Counted from the first letter of the stretch, positions 43,184 to 52,553 are shown. The stretch is DNA of 64,000 bases from Macrococcoides caseolyticum (GCF_021366795.1 NZ_JAHCPS010000008.1:1-64000), one strand, 5' to 3'. A program made the numbers and translations. Notes: generated from the letters alone by a model not told the origin.

Positions 43184-43213
43184 ACAGCATGCCTAATGGA
43201 TTGGGCATGCTGT
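43184..43213. terminator. Terminator between beta-helix gene and nos
   Basis: ACAGCATGCCTAAT pairs with ATTGGGCATGCTGT (one wobble) with a very small loop. Confidence 0.7.
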
Positions 43214-44236
43214 CATTTGCTTTTTATAATAGAAATTAGGATCATAATATGTATTTTGATAACCTTTATGCCAGTTGTGAACGAGTGACGGGGAAATGGG
43301 GGGGATAAGCCATGTCCAGTCGCCGGTTACTGTTCGGTTCTGTTTCTTTTCGTTCTCTTCAAATTTTAGAAACTGTTTACTTGCATTATAATGATCAACG
43401 ATTGAATAACCTTGTTGTTTAAAAGAATGATAAACAGCATAATTTAATTCAACAACGACTTTATCTCGCCAGTAACTCGTCGTTCTACTTGTGTCAAAAT
43501 CCATACTTTCACCTATCACTGAGAGTAAATTATAACGGTATTCATCTAGGAAATTGCGACTGGCGATTTCACTTTCCATATACCAGCCGTTAAATGGACA
43601 AAGTGGATAGGTAATCCCGCCGATACGTAACTCCATGCCTGAAATAATCGGTACAGCGTACCATTTAAGGTTTAAATCATTAAACTTTGGATAATCAGGA
43701 TGCATGATACGTACTTCTTTAATGATGTCAGGCTTTATATCATAGGTCTTATATTGATGATTGTATTTATAAAGGAGTGGTAAGAATCTGTCGAATGTGT
43801 CATAGCCAGTCTGAGAAATCTTTTGTTTTATTTCAGTAACAATCGGATCGTCAGAATAACGGATTAACTGGTCATTGAATAATTCGAAATTAATTTTTTC
43901 ACTTTGGTTAAATATCGTAATTGTAGGAATGATTTTTCCATTATTCGTTGCGGTTTGAATATGTGTTTCAAATGCTTGCAAATAATCACTTTCCTGATTG
44001 ATGTGGCGCATATCTACAACATTTAATTTATCCCAGAATAGTCGACCAATACATCGATTACTATTGCGCCATGCAACACGTGCGCCGTATATTAGCTCTT
44101 CAAGTGTATGTGTATATGTACCTGTTTCAGCAATTTCCGCTTGTATCTCATTTAACCTTGTATGTATGACGTCTTCTTCAAGATGTAATGCTTTACCCAT
44201 TTGCTGAATAAAGTCATAAGCTTTTTGATAAATCAA
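43193..44236 (-). CDS. nos: Nitric oxide synthase oxygenase
   Basis: I take the TTG at 44236, six bases behind GAGGTG, because the next residues (IYQKAYDFIQQM) align with the start of the staphylococcal enzyme. This gives 347 residues. RVAWRNSNRCIGRLFWD contains the Cys that binds haem. NLKWYAVPIISGMELRIGGI and FNGWYMESEIASRNF form the arginine and pterin site. Bacterial NOS has only this oxygenase domain and borrows a reductase to make NO from arginine. NO helps against oxidants and antibiotics. A prephenate dehydratase gene, often adjacent in S. aureus, is not seen next to it. Confidence 0.94.
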   Translation of the reverse strand: MIYQKAYDFIQQMGKALHLEEDVIHTRLNEIQAEIAETGTYTHTLEELIYGARVAWRNSNRCIGRLFWDKLNVVDMRHINQESDYLQAFETHIQTATNNGKIIPTITIFNQSEKINFELFNDQLIRYSDDPIVTEIKQKISQTGYDTFDRFLPLLYKYNHQYKTYDIKPDIIKEVRIMHPDYPKFNDLNLKWYAVPIISGMELRIGGITYPLCPFNGWYMESEIASRNFLDEYRYNLLSVIGESMDFDTSRTTSYWRDKVVVELNYAVYHSFKQQGYSIVDHYNASKQFLKFEENEKKQNRTVTGDWTWLIPPISPSLVHNWHKGYQNTYYDPNFYYKKQMTACPIH

Positions 44237-44283
44237 TCTAATCACCTCGATATATTGTTATATATTTCCTCTATTGTACAATA

Positions 44284-44307
44284 AAAAAAGCCCGAAATGG
44301 GCTTTTT
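44284..44307 (-). terminator. Terminator of the MFS-type gene or nos leader hairpin
   Basis: AAAAAAAGCCC-GAAAT-GGGCTTTTT lies between the start of nos and the end of the MFS gene, so it should end the latter on the minus strand. Confidence 0.8.
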
Positions 44308-44315
44308 CATTTGAA

Positions 44316-45485
44316 TTAAGATACGGTTTGTTGTATCTTTTTTCGTTTTTGATAGTCATAAAATGTGGCGAAGCTAATTAGAAAGAGTATAAAAGACATA
44401 TAACTAAAGAATTGTGTGTTGTTTGAGAACTGAATCACTAATCCGCCGAGAATTGGACCGATAATACTACCGATACTAAAGATAAGTCCACACATGAGAT
44501 TACCAGCGGGTAATAAAGCTTTAGGTGTGATTTCCGTCATAAATGTGACACCTAATGAATATAAAGAACCGATGAAGATGCCGGTGATAAAGAATAATAC
44601 TATCAGAACGATTCCTTCATGACTAAAGAGTTGACACATTAAAAACAAACAAGCACCAATGCACGTGACAAACACAAGTAAAAGATTGCGATTCATGTTA
44701 TCCGATAACATGCCAAGAGGAATCTGAAATAATATCGCACCTAAACTAAATGCTGGAATAATTAAAACGATAATATCTACTTCAATGCCTTGTTTCATTG
44801 CAAATACAGGAAAGTTACTGTTCAGACATGCTTCAAGTACGCCATACATCATTGGAAACAAGAAAGCAACCCAACTTGTTTTCATAACTTTACCAAAATT
44901 GATGGTCGTCGTTCGAAATGAGATTTTAGTCGCATTATCTTCAGGAAATTCATTCTTTAAAAGAAGTACTAATCCACTTGCTAACAATGTGAAGATGGCA
45001 CTCATAATAAACGGCAGGCTTTCGTGAATATCGTGTAGCTTTGCAAGTAATGGACCTGCCATAAAACCGAGTGAGAAACTAAGACCATAGAGTGAAATGA
45101 TGCGTCCTAATTTGTGTTTCGGTGTCGTTTCAGTTAACCAGGATTGCGTTGAAAAATGTAACATATTGTCACCGACACCAACTAAGAGACGGAGTGCAAA
45201 CCAGAATGTCATATTTTTAATGACAGGGAACATGGCCATTGAAAGTACAATAATGATGGCACCGATAATGACTAAATGTTTATAGCCTACTTTACGTAAT
45301 AAACCTTCTAGAAATAATGAAGCTAAGAAAACACCAATATAAAGTGACGATGCATGCAATCCATTAATGAAGCTTGGCACATTTTCACGTTCAAAGATAA
45401 TCGCGATGAGCGGAAGTAGCATACCTTGCGTGAGTCCGGAAATCGAAACGATAATTGTAAGAATTATAAAGTTTTTCTTAAACAT
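44316..45485 (-). CDS. MFS transporter
   Basis: The 389-residue protein has about twelve helices, beginning MFKKNFIILTIIVSISGLTQ. RKVGYKHLVIIGAII stands at the helix 2-3 loop and GVGDNMLHFSTQSWLTETTP at helices 4-5. IPLGMLSDNMNRN is the second-half equivalent of the A-motif. It is a general major-facilitator transporter; the substrate cannot be told. AAGGAGG before the ATG. Confidence 0.85.
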   Translation of the reverse strand: MFKKNFIILTIIVSISGLTQGMLLPLIAIIFERENVPSFINGLHASSLYIGVFLASLFLEGLLRKVGYKHLVIIGAIIIVLSMAMFPVIKNMTFWFALRLLVGVGDNMLHFSTQSWLTETTPKHKLGRIISLYGLSFSLGFMAGPLLAKLHDIHESLPFIMSAIFTLLASGLVLLLKNEFPEDNATKISFRTTTINFGKVMKTSWVAFLFPMMYGVLEACLNSNFPVFAMKQGIEVDIIVLIIPAFSLGAILFQIPLGMLSDNMNRNLLLVFVTCIGACLFLMCQLFSHEGIVLIVLFFITGIFIGSLYSLGVTFMTEITPKALLPAGNLMCGLIFSIGSIIGPILGGLVIQFSNNTQFFSYMSFILFLISFATFYDYQKRKKIQQTVS

Positions 45486-45602
45486 GTTATGCCTCCTTAT
45501 TTTTGATTGTAACAGAATCGGTCTTCAATGCCTAAATGTATACAGTATGTTAATATAGATTTAATATTTGAAAGTCTATTAATTCATTAAAGGAGTCAGG
45601 CT

Positions 45603-47060
45603 ATGTACAATTATGAAGATGACAGCTTAATGCTTCATACGGATTTGTATCAAATTAATATGGGAGAAACTTATTGGAATGATGGCATTCATGAACAAAC
45701 GGCAGTGTTTGATGTTTACTTTAGAAATATGCCATTTGATGGGGGTTATGCTGTATTTGCGGGATTAGAACGTGTGATTGAATATGTAAAGGGCTTTAAA
45801 TTCTCTGAAACAGATATTGCCTATTTAGAAAGTCTAGGTTATCAAGCAGATTATTTAACCTATTTAAAAGGTTTAAAATTTACCGGTAATATTCGTTCAA
45901 TGCAGGAAGGTGAGATATGCTTTAATAATGAACCATTATTACGTATCGAAGCACCACTAATACAAGCACAATTATTAGAAACAGCAATCCTTAATATTGT
46001 GAATTTCCAGGTGTTAATTGCCACGAAAGCGAGTCGCATTAAACAAGTGGTAAAAGATGAGATTGTTATGGAGTTTGGTACGCGACGTGCACAGGAAATG
46101 GATGCAGCGATTTGGGGGACACGTGCGGCTTATATTGCTGGGTTTGACTCTACAAGTAATGTGCGTGCCGGAAAGTTATTCGGTATCCCTGTGGCTGGTA
46201 CACATGCACATGCAATGGTTCAAGCTTATGATAATGAGTATATTGCATTTAAAAAGTATGCAGAACGTCATAAGAATTGTGTCTTCTTAGTTGATACTTT
46301 CCATACTTTGAAGTCTGGTGTACCGAATGCAATACGTGTGGCTAAAGAATTAGGTGATCAAATTAATTTTGTTGGTATTCGCTTAGATTCTGGTGATTTA
46401 GCTTATCTTTCTAAAGAAGCACGTCGTATGCTGGACGAAGCAGGTTTTCCCGATGCTAAAATATTTGCATCGAATGATCTGGATGAAGAAACAATAACAA
46501 ACTTAAAACTTCAAGGCGCAAAAATAACAGCATGGGGCATCGGTACAAAGTTGATTACAGCATTTGATCAACCTGCACTTGGCGCAGTATACAAACTTGT
46601 CGCAATTGAAAATAAAGCGGGTCAACTTGAAGATCGTATTAAAATCTCAAATAATGCTGAAAAAGTAACCACACCAGGTAAAAAGAATGTATATCGCATT
46701 ATTAATAATCAGACGAAGAAATCAGAAGGCGATTATATCACTTTAGATTTTGAAGATCCGAATCGAGAGAAACCGTTAAAAATGTTCCATCCTATCCATA
46801 CGTATAAACAAAAGTGGATTAATGATTTTACCGCAAAAGATTTACATATGGATATTTTCAAAGATGGCGAACTTGTTTATACTGTACCGACATTAGAGCA
46901 GTCAAGGAATTATTTGAAAGAGAATTTAGAATTGCTTTGGGAAGAGACAACACGTTATTTAAATCCAGAAGAGTATCCTGTCGACTTAAGCATGTTATGC
47001 TGGGAAAATAAAAATCAGGAGATTTACGAAGTCTCAAGAAAAGTGAAAGAAGTGAAATAA
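45603..47060 (+). CDS. pncB: Nicotinate phosphoribosyltransferase
   Basis: The 485-residue enzyme opens with LMLHTDLYQINMGETYW and holds EFGTRRAQEMDAAIWGTRAA and FVGIRLDSGDLAYLSKEARR, the phosphate- and ring-binding parts of the family. It attaches phosphoribose to nicotinate with ATP help, the entry step of NAD salvage. The next gene, nadE, starts on the base after its stop, so both ends of the salvage route are cotranslated. AAGGAG before the ATG. Confidence 0.95.
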   Translation: MYNYEDDSLMLHTDLYQINMGETYWNDGIHEQTAVFDVYFRNMPFDGGYAVFAGLERVIEYVKGFKFSETDIAYLESLGYQADYLTYLKGLKFTGNIRSMQEGEICFNNEPLLRIEAPLIQAQLLETAILNIVNFQVLIATKASRIKQVVKDEIVMEFGTRRAQEMDAAIWGTRAAYIAGFDSTSNVRAGKLFGIPVAGTHAHAMVQAYDNEYIAFKKYAERHKNCVFLVDTFHTLKSGVPNAIRVAKELGDQINFVGIRLDSGDLAYLSKEARRMLDEAGFPDAKIFASNDLDEETITNLKLQGAKITAWGIGTKLITAFDQPALGAVYKLVAIENKAGQLEDRIKISNNAEKVTTPGKKNVYRIINNQTKKSEGDYITLDFEDPNREKPLKMFHPIHTYKQKWINDFTAKDLHMDIFKDGELVYTVPTLEQSRNYLKENLELLWEETTRYLNPEEYPVDLSMLCWENKNQEIYEVSRKVKEVK

Positions 47061-47885
47061 ATGACATTACAACAGGACATTATTAAAGCTTTAGATGTAC
47101 AGCCAAAAATCAATCCTGAAGTAACAAAACGTGAAATTATTGATTTCATAAAAGATTATGTGAACAAGTTTACTTTTGTACAGTCACTCGTATTAGGTAT
47201 TTCGGGCGGACAAGATTCAACACTGTGCGGTAAACTTTGTCAGATGGCTGCTACGGAATTACAAAGAGAAGGGCGAAATGTATTGTTTATAGCAGTACGT
47301 TTACCTTACGGTGTTCAAAAGGACGAACAAGATTGTCAGGATGCACTTGATTTTATTCAGCCTGATTTAACATATACGATTAATATTAAGCCAACAGTAG
47401 ATGCAAGTGTTGATACACTGGCATTACAAGGGATAGCGTTAACAGATTTTCAAAAAGGGAATGAAAAGGCGCGTGAACGTATGAAGGCACAATATTCAAT
47501 CGCTGCACATCATTCTGGCATTGTTATTGGGACAGACCATGCTGCTGAAAGTATAACAGGTTTTTATACAAAGTTTGGTGATGGAGCGGCAGATCTTTTT
47601 CCGCTTGCTGGCCTTAATAAACGCCAAGGGAAATCAATATTAGAAGTACTAGACTGTCCTAAACATCTTTATACAAAAGTCCCTACTGCAGATTTAGAAG
47701 AAAATAAACCACAATTACCAGATGAAGTTGCTTTAGGCGTAACGTATGATCAAATTGATGATTATCTGGAAGGTAAAGCAGTCGAGCATGACGCCGCTAA
47801 GAAAATCGAGACACATTATTTAAGAACACAACATAAGCGTATGTTGCCGATTACGCGATTTACGTTCCATGAAATCATTGAATAA
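47061..47885 (+). CDS. nadE: NH3-dependent NAD synthetase
   Basis: The 274-residue protein has the P-loop [15 protein letters not shown] near residue 45 and the [19 protein letters not shown] segment near 160. It adenylates deamido-NAD and aminates it with ammonia. No glutaminase domain is present, so free ammonia is the donor. It is tightly packed behind pncB. The copy is full length for the type. Confidence 0.95.
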   Translation: MTLQQDIIKALDVQPKINPEVTKREIIDFIKDYVNKFTFVQSLVLGISGGQDSTLCGKLCQMAATELQREGRNVLFIAVRLPYGVQKDEQDCQDALDFIQPDLTYTINIKPTVDASVDTLALQGIALTDFQKGNEKARERMKAQYSIAAHHSGIVIGTDHAAESITGFYTKFGDGAADLFPLAGLNKRQGKSILEVLDCPKHLYTKVPTADLEENKPQLPDEVALGVTYDQIDDYLEGKAVEHDAAKKIETHYLRTQHKRMLPITRFTFHEIIE

Positions 47886-47925
47886 AAATGGTATAGTGTG
47901 TTTGTAATAAGCCAGGAGGATTGAA

Positions 47926-48492
47926 ATGGATATATTAAGTAATCATTGGGTCGTTGTCGGACTTATCTTTGTAATTAACATTTTTTACGTGACTTTTTTA
48001 ACAATGCGTATGATATTAACACTTAAGGGATACCGATATCTGGCCGCAGCCGTTTCTGTTGTTGAGGTTGTTATTTATGTGGTTGGTTTAGGATTAGTAA
48101 TGAATAGCCTTGATAAGATTGAGAATATTATTGCGTATGCCTTAGGATTTGGTGCTGGTATAATTGTCGGTATGAAGATTGAAGAAATGATAGCACTCGG
48201 CTATATCGTTGTTAATGTTACAACAGCTGAATATGATAAAGAAATTCCAAGAACATTACGCGATTTAGGTTATGGTGTAACGCATTACGCAGCACAAGGG
48301 CGTGATGGTGAACGATTAGTCATGCAAATACTTACGCCAAGAAAGTATGAATTAAAGTTGATGGATACTGTAAAAAACCTAGATCCAAAAGCATTTATTA
48401 TTGCATATGAACCTAAAAATATTCACGGCGGATTCTGGGTAAAAGGTGTTAAAAGTACAAGGTTAAAGGCGTATGATGCAGATGAAATTTGA
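47926..48492 (+). CDS. UPF0316 (DUF2179) membrane protein
   Basis: The 188-residue protein has three membrane helices in the first 85 residues ([20 protein letters not shown] and two more). A cytoplasmic DUF2179-like domain follows: [20 protein letters not shown] with [16 protein letters not shown]. It is universally named UPF0316 in staphylococci, and its role is not known. The following NETI gene overlaps its last bases. AGGAGG before the ATG. Confidence 0.85.
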   Translation: MDILSNHWVVVGLIFVINIFYVTFLTMRMILTLKGYRYLAAAVSVVEVVIYVVGLGLVMNSLDKIENIIAYALGFGAGIIVGMKIEEMIALGYIVVNVTTAEYDKEIPRTLRDLGYGVTHYAAQGRDGERLVMQILTPRKYELKLMDTVKNLDPKAFIIAYEPKNIHGGFWVKGVKSTRLKAYDADEI

Positions 48493-48658
48493 AGTCAGAG
48501 AAAATGAAACGATTACAGAGTGTTTAGCACGTATGAAAGCTGCTGGTTATATGCCAGTGAAAAGATTTCAAAAACCAATTTTCATCGAGAATGAAAAAGG
48601 TGAGATTGAAGTGTTTAAAGAACAAATCATATTTACAGGCAAGAAAATAACAGAATAA
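48476..48658 (+). CDS. NETI-motif protein
   Basis: The 60-residue protein carries the NETI motif in [23 protein letters not shown] (read in parts) and a following segment [19 protein letters not shown]. Start codons are possible at 48473, 48476 or 48482; 48476 has the best distance to AAAGG. It overlaps the preceding UPF0316 gene, a pairing kept in the family. Function unknown. Confidence 0.8.
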   Translation: MQMKFEVRENETITECLARMKAAGYMPVKRFQKPIFIENEKGEIEVFKEQIIFTGKKITE

Positions 48659-48665
48659 TAGAACA

Positions 48666-48693
48666 TAGATCAGTATGTGCTGATCTATTTTTT
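48666..48693 (+). terminator. Terminator before purB
   Basis: TAGATCAG and CTGATCTA with a six-base loop, then T7. Confidence 0.85.
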
Positions 48694-48848
48694 TATAAGC
48701 AAATATGAACAAAGCATGTTAAAATATACTTGAACGCACATTGAAACACAATTTTTACGAACTTTTTATAAAATCAATTTTGTAATGTACGTATTTTAAA
48801 TTATTTGTTATACTACTAATGACTAACTAAACACGGAGGAATTTATTC

Positions 48849-50144
48849 ATGATTGAACGTTATTCAAGAGAAGAAATGTCTAATATCTGGACAGAACAAA
48901 ACCGCTTTGAAGCATGGTTAGAGGTTGAAATTTTAGCAAGCGAAGCATGGGCTGAATTAGGATACATCCCGAAGGAAGATGTGAAGCTTATTCGCCAGAA
49001 CGCACGTGTTGATGTGGAACGTGCTAAAGAAATTGAACTTGAAACGCGTCATGATGTGGTAGCATTTACACGTCAAGTGTCTGAAACATTAGGTGAAGAA
49101 AAGAAATGGGTACATTATGGATTAACAAGTACAGACGTTGTAGATACAGCATTAAGCTATATGATTAAACAAGCAAATGATATTATTGAGAAAGATCTTG
49201 AAAGATTCATTGAAGTGTTAAAACAAAAAGCCTTAAAACATAAAACGACTTTAATGATGGGGCGTACGCACGGCGTACATGCTGAACCAACAACATTCGG
49301 TTTAAAAATGGCGTTATGGTATATGGAAATGCAACGTAACTTAAAACGTTTCAAAGAAGTGCGTAAAGAAATCGAAGTGGGGAAAATGAGTGGTGCAGTT
49401 GGTACTTTTGCCAATATTCCTCCTGAAATAGAAAGCTATGTTTGTGACAAATTAGGATTAGGTTGTGCAGAAATTTCAACGCAAACATTACAGCGTGATC
49501 GTCATGCATACTACATTGCTACATTAGGCTTAATCGCGACATCTATTGAGAAGTTTGCTGTAGAAGTGCGTGGATTACAAAAGACTGAAACACGTGAAGT
49601 TGAAGAAGCATTTGCAAAAGGTCAAAAAGGGTCTTCAGCTATGCCACATAAACGTAACCCGATCGGCTCAGAAAACGTTACAGGTATCGCACGTGTCATT
49701 CGTGGATACATTACAACAGCTTACGAAAACGTTCCATTATGGCATGAACGTGATATTTCACATTCATCAGCAGAACGTATTATGTTACCAGACGTAACAA
49801 TCGCGTTAGACTACATGTTAAATCGTTTCACAAACATTATTGATAACTTAACAGTTTATGAAGAAAATATGAAAGCGAATATGGAGAAAACATTCGGTTT
49901 AATCTACTCACAACGTGTTATGTTAACTTTAATCGATAAAGGTATGGTTCGTGAAGAAGCATACGATACAGTTCAACCAAAAGCGATGGAATCATGGGCG
50001 ACAAAGACACCATTCCGTGAGTTAGTAGAAGCAGATGAAAAGATTACAAACTTATTATCTAAAGAAGAATTAGATGAGTGCTTCAATGAAAATCATCACT
50101 TAAATCAAATCGACACATTATTCAAACGTGCTGGATTAGAATAA
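48849..50144 (+). CDS. purB: Adenylosuccinate lyase
   Basis: The 431-residue enzyme contains the family signature [17 protein letters not shown] near residue 260, the His block [18 protein letters not shown] near 135 and [14 protein letters not shown]. It splits adenylosuccinate to AMP and SAICAR to AICAR in purine synthesis. Its last codons form one arm of a 27-base repeat (50125-50151), the insertion site of the element that follows; the copy of purB remains intact because the duplication restores the end. GGAGG before the ATG. Confidence 0.96.
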   Translation: MIERYSREEMSNIWTEQNRFEAWLEVEILASEAWAELGYIPKEDVKLIRQNARVDVERAKEIELETRHDVVAFTRQVSETLGEEKKWVHYGLTSTDVVDTALSYMIKQANDIIEKDLERFIEVLKQKALKHKTTLMMGRTHGVHAEPTTFGLKMALWYMEMQRNLKRFKEVRKEIEVGKMSGAVGTFANIPPEIESYVCDKLGLGCAEISTQTLQRDRHAYYIATLGLIATSIEKFAVEVRGLQKTETREVEEAFAKGQKGSSAMPHKRNPIGSENVTGIARVIRGYITTAYENVPLWHERDISHSSAERIMLPDVTIALDYMLNRFTNIIDNLTVYEENMKANMEKTFGLIYSQRVMLTLIDKGMVREEAYDTVQPKAMESWATKTPFRELVEADEKITNLLSKEELDECFNENHHLNQIDTLFKRAGLE

Positions 50145-50151
50145 TAAAAAG
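50125..50151. repeat. Left attachment-type direct repeat (end of purB)
   Basis: 27 bases from AACGTGCTGG to AATAAAAAG, identical to 52484-52510. It covers the last six codons and the stop of purB. Confidence 0.85.
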
Positions 50152-50154
50152 CTT

Positions 50155-50190
50155 AAACCCTTATAAACACTATGTTTGTGAGGGTTTTTG
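50155..50190 (+). terminator. Element-borne terminator for purB
   Basis: AAACCCTTATAAAC and GTTTGTGAGGGTTT pair with two mismatches, followed by TTG. It lies inside the element next to the left repeat. Confidence 0.65.
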
Positions 50191-50205
50191 TGTGTCTTGA
50201 GAATG

Positions 50206-50227
50206 AAAAAAGGACAGAAAAAGGACA
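50206..50227. repeat. Left arm-type repeats
   Basis: Two copies of AAAAAGGACA in tandem, 12 bases apart, same orientation as the pair at 52348-52370. Such paired sites inside both ends are typical binding places for the arm domain of a tyrosine integrase. Confidence 0.55.
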
Positions 50228-50294
50228 TAATCTGAAAAAAGTAGTAAAATGCAGTAATTTAAAATAAAAAAATGAGCCTATATTTTAGACTCAT

Positions 50295-50632
50295 TTAAGC
50301 TAGCGCATTTAATTTGTTGATTGTTTCTTCTTCCATTTTTGCAGTTGCTTTCTGATAAATGGCTATTGTTGTTCTGTAGTCTGAATGTCCTAATGTGTGA
50401 GAAGATATATGCTTATCAATGCCACACGCTTTAGCGCCTTCCTGCAAGTACTTACTAACATTCACATAGTTAGTAGGGTTACCCTTTAAGTTAGTAAATA
50501 CAAACCCTCTATCGTTGTAATTACTATCCCACTGTTTTAATTTTTTATTTTCTAATTGAATTCTTTTTAATATATTGATGCATGTATCATCTAATTTAAC
50601 AATACATCCCCTCAGGAGAGTTGTCTAATTAA
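50295..50632 (-). pseudogene. int: Tyrosine integrase remnant with internal deletion
   Basis: An open minus-strand frame without start gives about 110 residues of the C-terminal catalytic domain: DDTCINILKRIQ, then ACGIDKHISSHTLGHSDYRT, then TIAIYQKATAKMEEETINKL. In complete enzymes SSHTLRHTH and about 15 further residues precede the GHSDYRTT block. Here SSHTL is joined directly to GHSDY, so the Arg-x-x-His part is deleted. A stop codon closes the frame upstream (near 50633). The protein cannot be active. Confidence 0.78.
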
Positions 50633-50682
50633 GTATAGACGATTCAGAGTATCTAAAGCAGTACATAAGAAACTTTCATAAG

Positions 50683-50976
50683 ATGGAGATAGCACCCGAG
50701 CAAGATATTGAAATAGACGACTTCTTTAACCTGGATAAGCCACTCACAGATAACATTGATCTAGTTTATAATGCAATATCTAAATATGATGATGGCTCAC
50801 TATTTAATGAGATGATGCAGTTTGCAGACGATAATTTCAGTATGAGAGAAAGCATGGTGCTATTGTGCTTATTTAGAGGTATGACATATAAGCAAGTAGG
50901 GAAGATGTTTAATAGAACTGAACATACAATACGCAGGTATGAACATATCATATTAGATAAAATAATTGAAGATTGA
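50683..50976 (+). CDS. Small HTH/sigma-region-4-like protein of the element
   Basis: The 97-residue protein ends in a clear helix-turn-helix: SMVLLCLFRGMTYKQVGKMF followed by NRTEHTIRRYEHIILDKI. This resembles sigma region 4 and the phage late-gene regulators of the ArpU/RinA kind. The N-terminal half is acidic. No good ribosome site precedes the ATG and the upstream frame may be damaged, so it may be a remnant. Probably an old regulator of the element. Confidence 0.5.
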   Translation: MEIAPEQDIEIDDFFNLDKPLTDNIDLVYNAISKYDDGSLFNEMMQFADDNFSMRESMVLLCLFRGMTYKQVGKMFNRTEHTIRRYEHIILDKIIED

Positions 50977-51042
50977 AGATATTTTATACTACTTTAAATA
51001 TATGGTAAAATATATAATAGTTATTCTTGAGGTGGTAATAAA

Positions 51043-51234
51043 ATGAAAAAGATAAATATGTTCATCAATTCATTGGTTGTATTATTAGTATTAGTAGCAC
51101 TTATGCATATACCAAATAATATTTTTGATTGGAACATCAAATTAGAATTGCGTTATATTCAACTGTTTCTAGGTGCATTAATTATTGTTTTCGTAATATT
51201 TAAGTACAGTAAACAAACAAAAAGAAAAGTATAA
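51043..51234 (+). CDS. Small two-helix membrane protein in the element
   Basis: The 63-residue product starts at an ATG behind GAGGTGG. It has two hydrophobic helices (residues 8-26 and 38-54) and a basic tail (KYSKQTKRKV). It has its own promoter space and a terminator at 51233-51260. Cargo of unknown role; small proteins of this kind in islands may act in exclusion or defence, but nothing here proves it. Confidence 0.6.
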   Translation: MKKINMFINSLVVLLVLVALMHIPNNIFDWNIKLELRYIQLFLGALIIVFVIFKYSKQTKRKV

Positions 51235-51262
51235 CCACTTACTTATGTAGGTGGTTTTTAAA
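51233..51262 (+). terminator. Terminator in the element
   Basis: AACCACTTAC and GTAGGTGGTT (one mismatch) followed by T-rich bases. Confidence 0.65.
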
Positions 51263-51287
51263 ATTAAATATAATTAGGAGAGAACCG

Positions 51288-51845
51288 ATGAATTTAATAA
51301 ACAATCTCTTTGAATGTATCAACAGTTTAATAGAGACTCCCTTATTTAGTAAGATTATTATTCCATTCACACTATTGTATATAGGGTCATCAATCATAAA
51401 TAAGAGTATTGAAAAAATTAAACATAATAATTCAATGGATTTACAAGCAGAAAGCTTTTACAAAGAAAGAAGTGGACAAGAAATACAAACATTGTTACTT
51501 GATTGGTCAGATTTAGTATTAAATATGCAAAAAATTAAAGATATGACACCATCTGATTTTCAATCCTTATTCCAAAAGTCTTTTGTATACGGTAGTGAAA
51601 GAACGGTCAATTTAGTGTCTGCCTATCAACAACATAATTATAAATTTAAAATTGAAGAAGATGAAGATATTAAAGAAGAACATAACTATAAAAGCTTAGT
51701 ATTTGTTGCAATGATTGTAAGTTCGTTAAAAAGAGATTTTACAAATCAAAATGTAGATCCACTTCAAATATTAAAAATCAAATTGACAGATTATGATGAT
51801 AAAAAAATGAGAAAATATTTTAATAATATCGAAAAAGAAATATAA
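51288..51845 (+). CDS. Hypothetical element cargo protein with N-terminal membrane helix
   Basis: The 185-residue product starts at an ATG behind TAGGAGAG. Residues 17-38 form a membrane helix (SKIIIPFTLLYIGSSIINKS). The rest is a charged, mostly helical cytoplasmic domain with a stretch of E and D (FKIEEDEDIKEEHNY). I do not recognise it. The lone position between two control regions and the anchored helical architecture resemble island cargo such as superinfection or abortive-infection proteins, but this is inference only. Confidence 0.6.
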   Translation: MNLINNLFECINSLIETPLFSKIIIPFTLLYIGSSIINKSIEKIKHNNSMDLQAESFYKERSGQEIQTLLLDWSDLVLNMQKIKDMTPSDFQSLFQKSFVYGSERTVNLVSAYQQHNYKFKIEEDEDIKEEHNYKSLVFVAMIVSSLKRDFTNQNVDPLQILKIKLTDYDDKKMRKYFNNIEKEI

Positions 51846-51944
51846 ATGTTAACATTCTTTTATTTAGCTTTTAAAATACTACGCACCCACTAACTTAAAG
51901 TAACTTGATTTAAAACGACTTAAATTGAAATGAGGTTATTTAGA

Positions 51945-52223
51945 ATGAATGTTAATGTTGACATTGATTTATCTGAATTAGAAAAATCGATAATTGAAAT
52001 AGTTAAAAACGCAACATCAGAAGAAGAGTATATCGGCTTTGCAGATGTTAAACAATTCGTTAAAATAAGTGGAATATCTAAAAGTGATTTAGAGAAAAAG
52101 GTACTAAGTGATTTTGGCTTTCAAAGAAAATTTGTTTATAGATTTGAAGGTAGTAACAAAAGGTATATAAAGGTTAAAGGGTCATTAGACTACATAGAAA
52201 ATAGCTTGTTAAAAAGTTATTAA
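51945..52223 (+). CDS. Small protein of phage/island type (DUF771-like)
   Basis: I start at the ATG at 51945, ten bases behind GAGG; it gives 92 residues. The sequence (MNVNVDIDLSELEKSIIEIV, then EYIGFADVKQFVKISGISKS) has the shape of DUF771-like proteins found next to phage repressors and primases: a beta start and a DNA-binding-like helix bundle. The identification is weak. It is followed by the 50-codon gene at 52237. Confidence 0.5.
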   Translation: MNVNVDIDLSELEKSIIEIVKNATSEEEYIGFADVKQFVKISGISKSDLEKKVLSDFGFQRKFVYRFEGSNKRYIKVKGSLDYIENSLLKSY

Positions 52224-52236
52224 AGGAGGTCTCGAC

Positions 52237-52389
52237 ATGAAAGTCACATGCTACGACAAAGACGGAAATGTAATTGATCCAGCAACAGCGAAAGTACCTA
52301 AAGAGATTAAGGAACAGATAAGTCGAATATTTAACAAGAACGATAATAAAAAAAGGACAAAAAAAGGACAACTTTATCATTTAGTCTGA
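52237..52389 (+). CDS. 50-residue island protein
   Basis: An ATG behind a full AAGGAGG opens a short frame: MKVTCYDKDGNVIDPATAKV followed by a basic helix and a K-rich tail. Such short proteins are common in staphylococcal phages and islands. The tail is encoded by the AAAAAGGACA repeats at 52348-52370, so the true end may have been altered by decay. Function unknown. Confidence 0.5.
   Translation: MKVTCYDKDGNVIDPATAKVPKEIKEQISRIFNKNDNKKRTKKGQLYHLV
52348..52370. repeat. Right arm-type repeats
   Basis: Two tandem copies of AAAAAAAGGACA, matching the left pair at 50206-50227, 114 bases before the right 27-base repeat. Confidence 0.55.
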
Positions 52390-52483
52390 TATACCAAACT
52401 ATGTATTTTAAAATCTGAAACGCTCAAAGCCTTGATATATATGCTTTTTAAAAAGTATGAAATAGTTACAAAATTTGTTTGTT

Positions 52484-52510
52484 AACGTGCTGGATTAGAA
52501 TAATAAAAAG
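52484..52510. repeat. Right attachment-type direct repeat
   Basis: Identical in all 27 bases to the end of purB at 50125-50151. Confidence 0.85.
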
Positions 52511-52553
52511 TATGCGCGGCAAAAGTGATGTCCTAAAATCATTAAATTAATTT

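Larger units (their letters stand above)
50125..52510. mobile_element. Decayed integrative element inserted at the 3' end of purB
   Basis: A perfect 27-base direct repeat bounds 2,359 bases between its two starts. Inside lie a broken tyrosine integrase at one end, a small HTH protein and four small genes of unknown role. Repeated AAAAAGGACA motifs stand near each end. Gene style and AT content differ from the core neighbours, and the normal purB terminator now lies beyond the right repeat. This is the layout of a phage-satellite or small island remnant that used the purB end as its attachment site. No replication, packaging or transfer genes are left. Confidence 0.82.
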
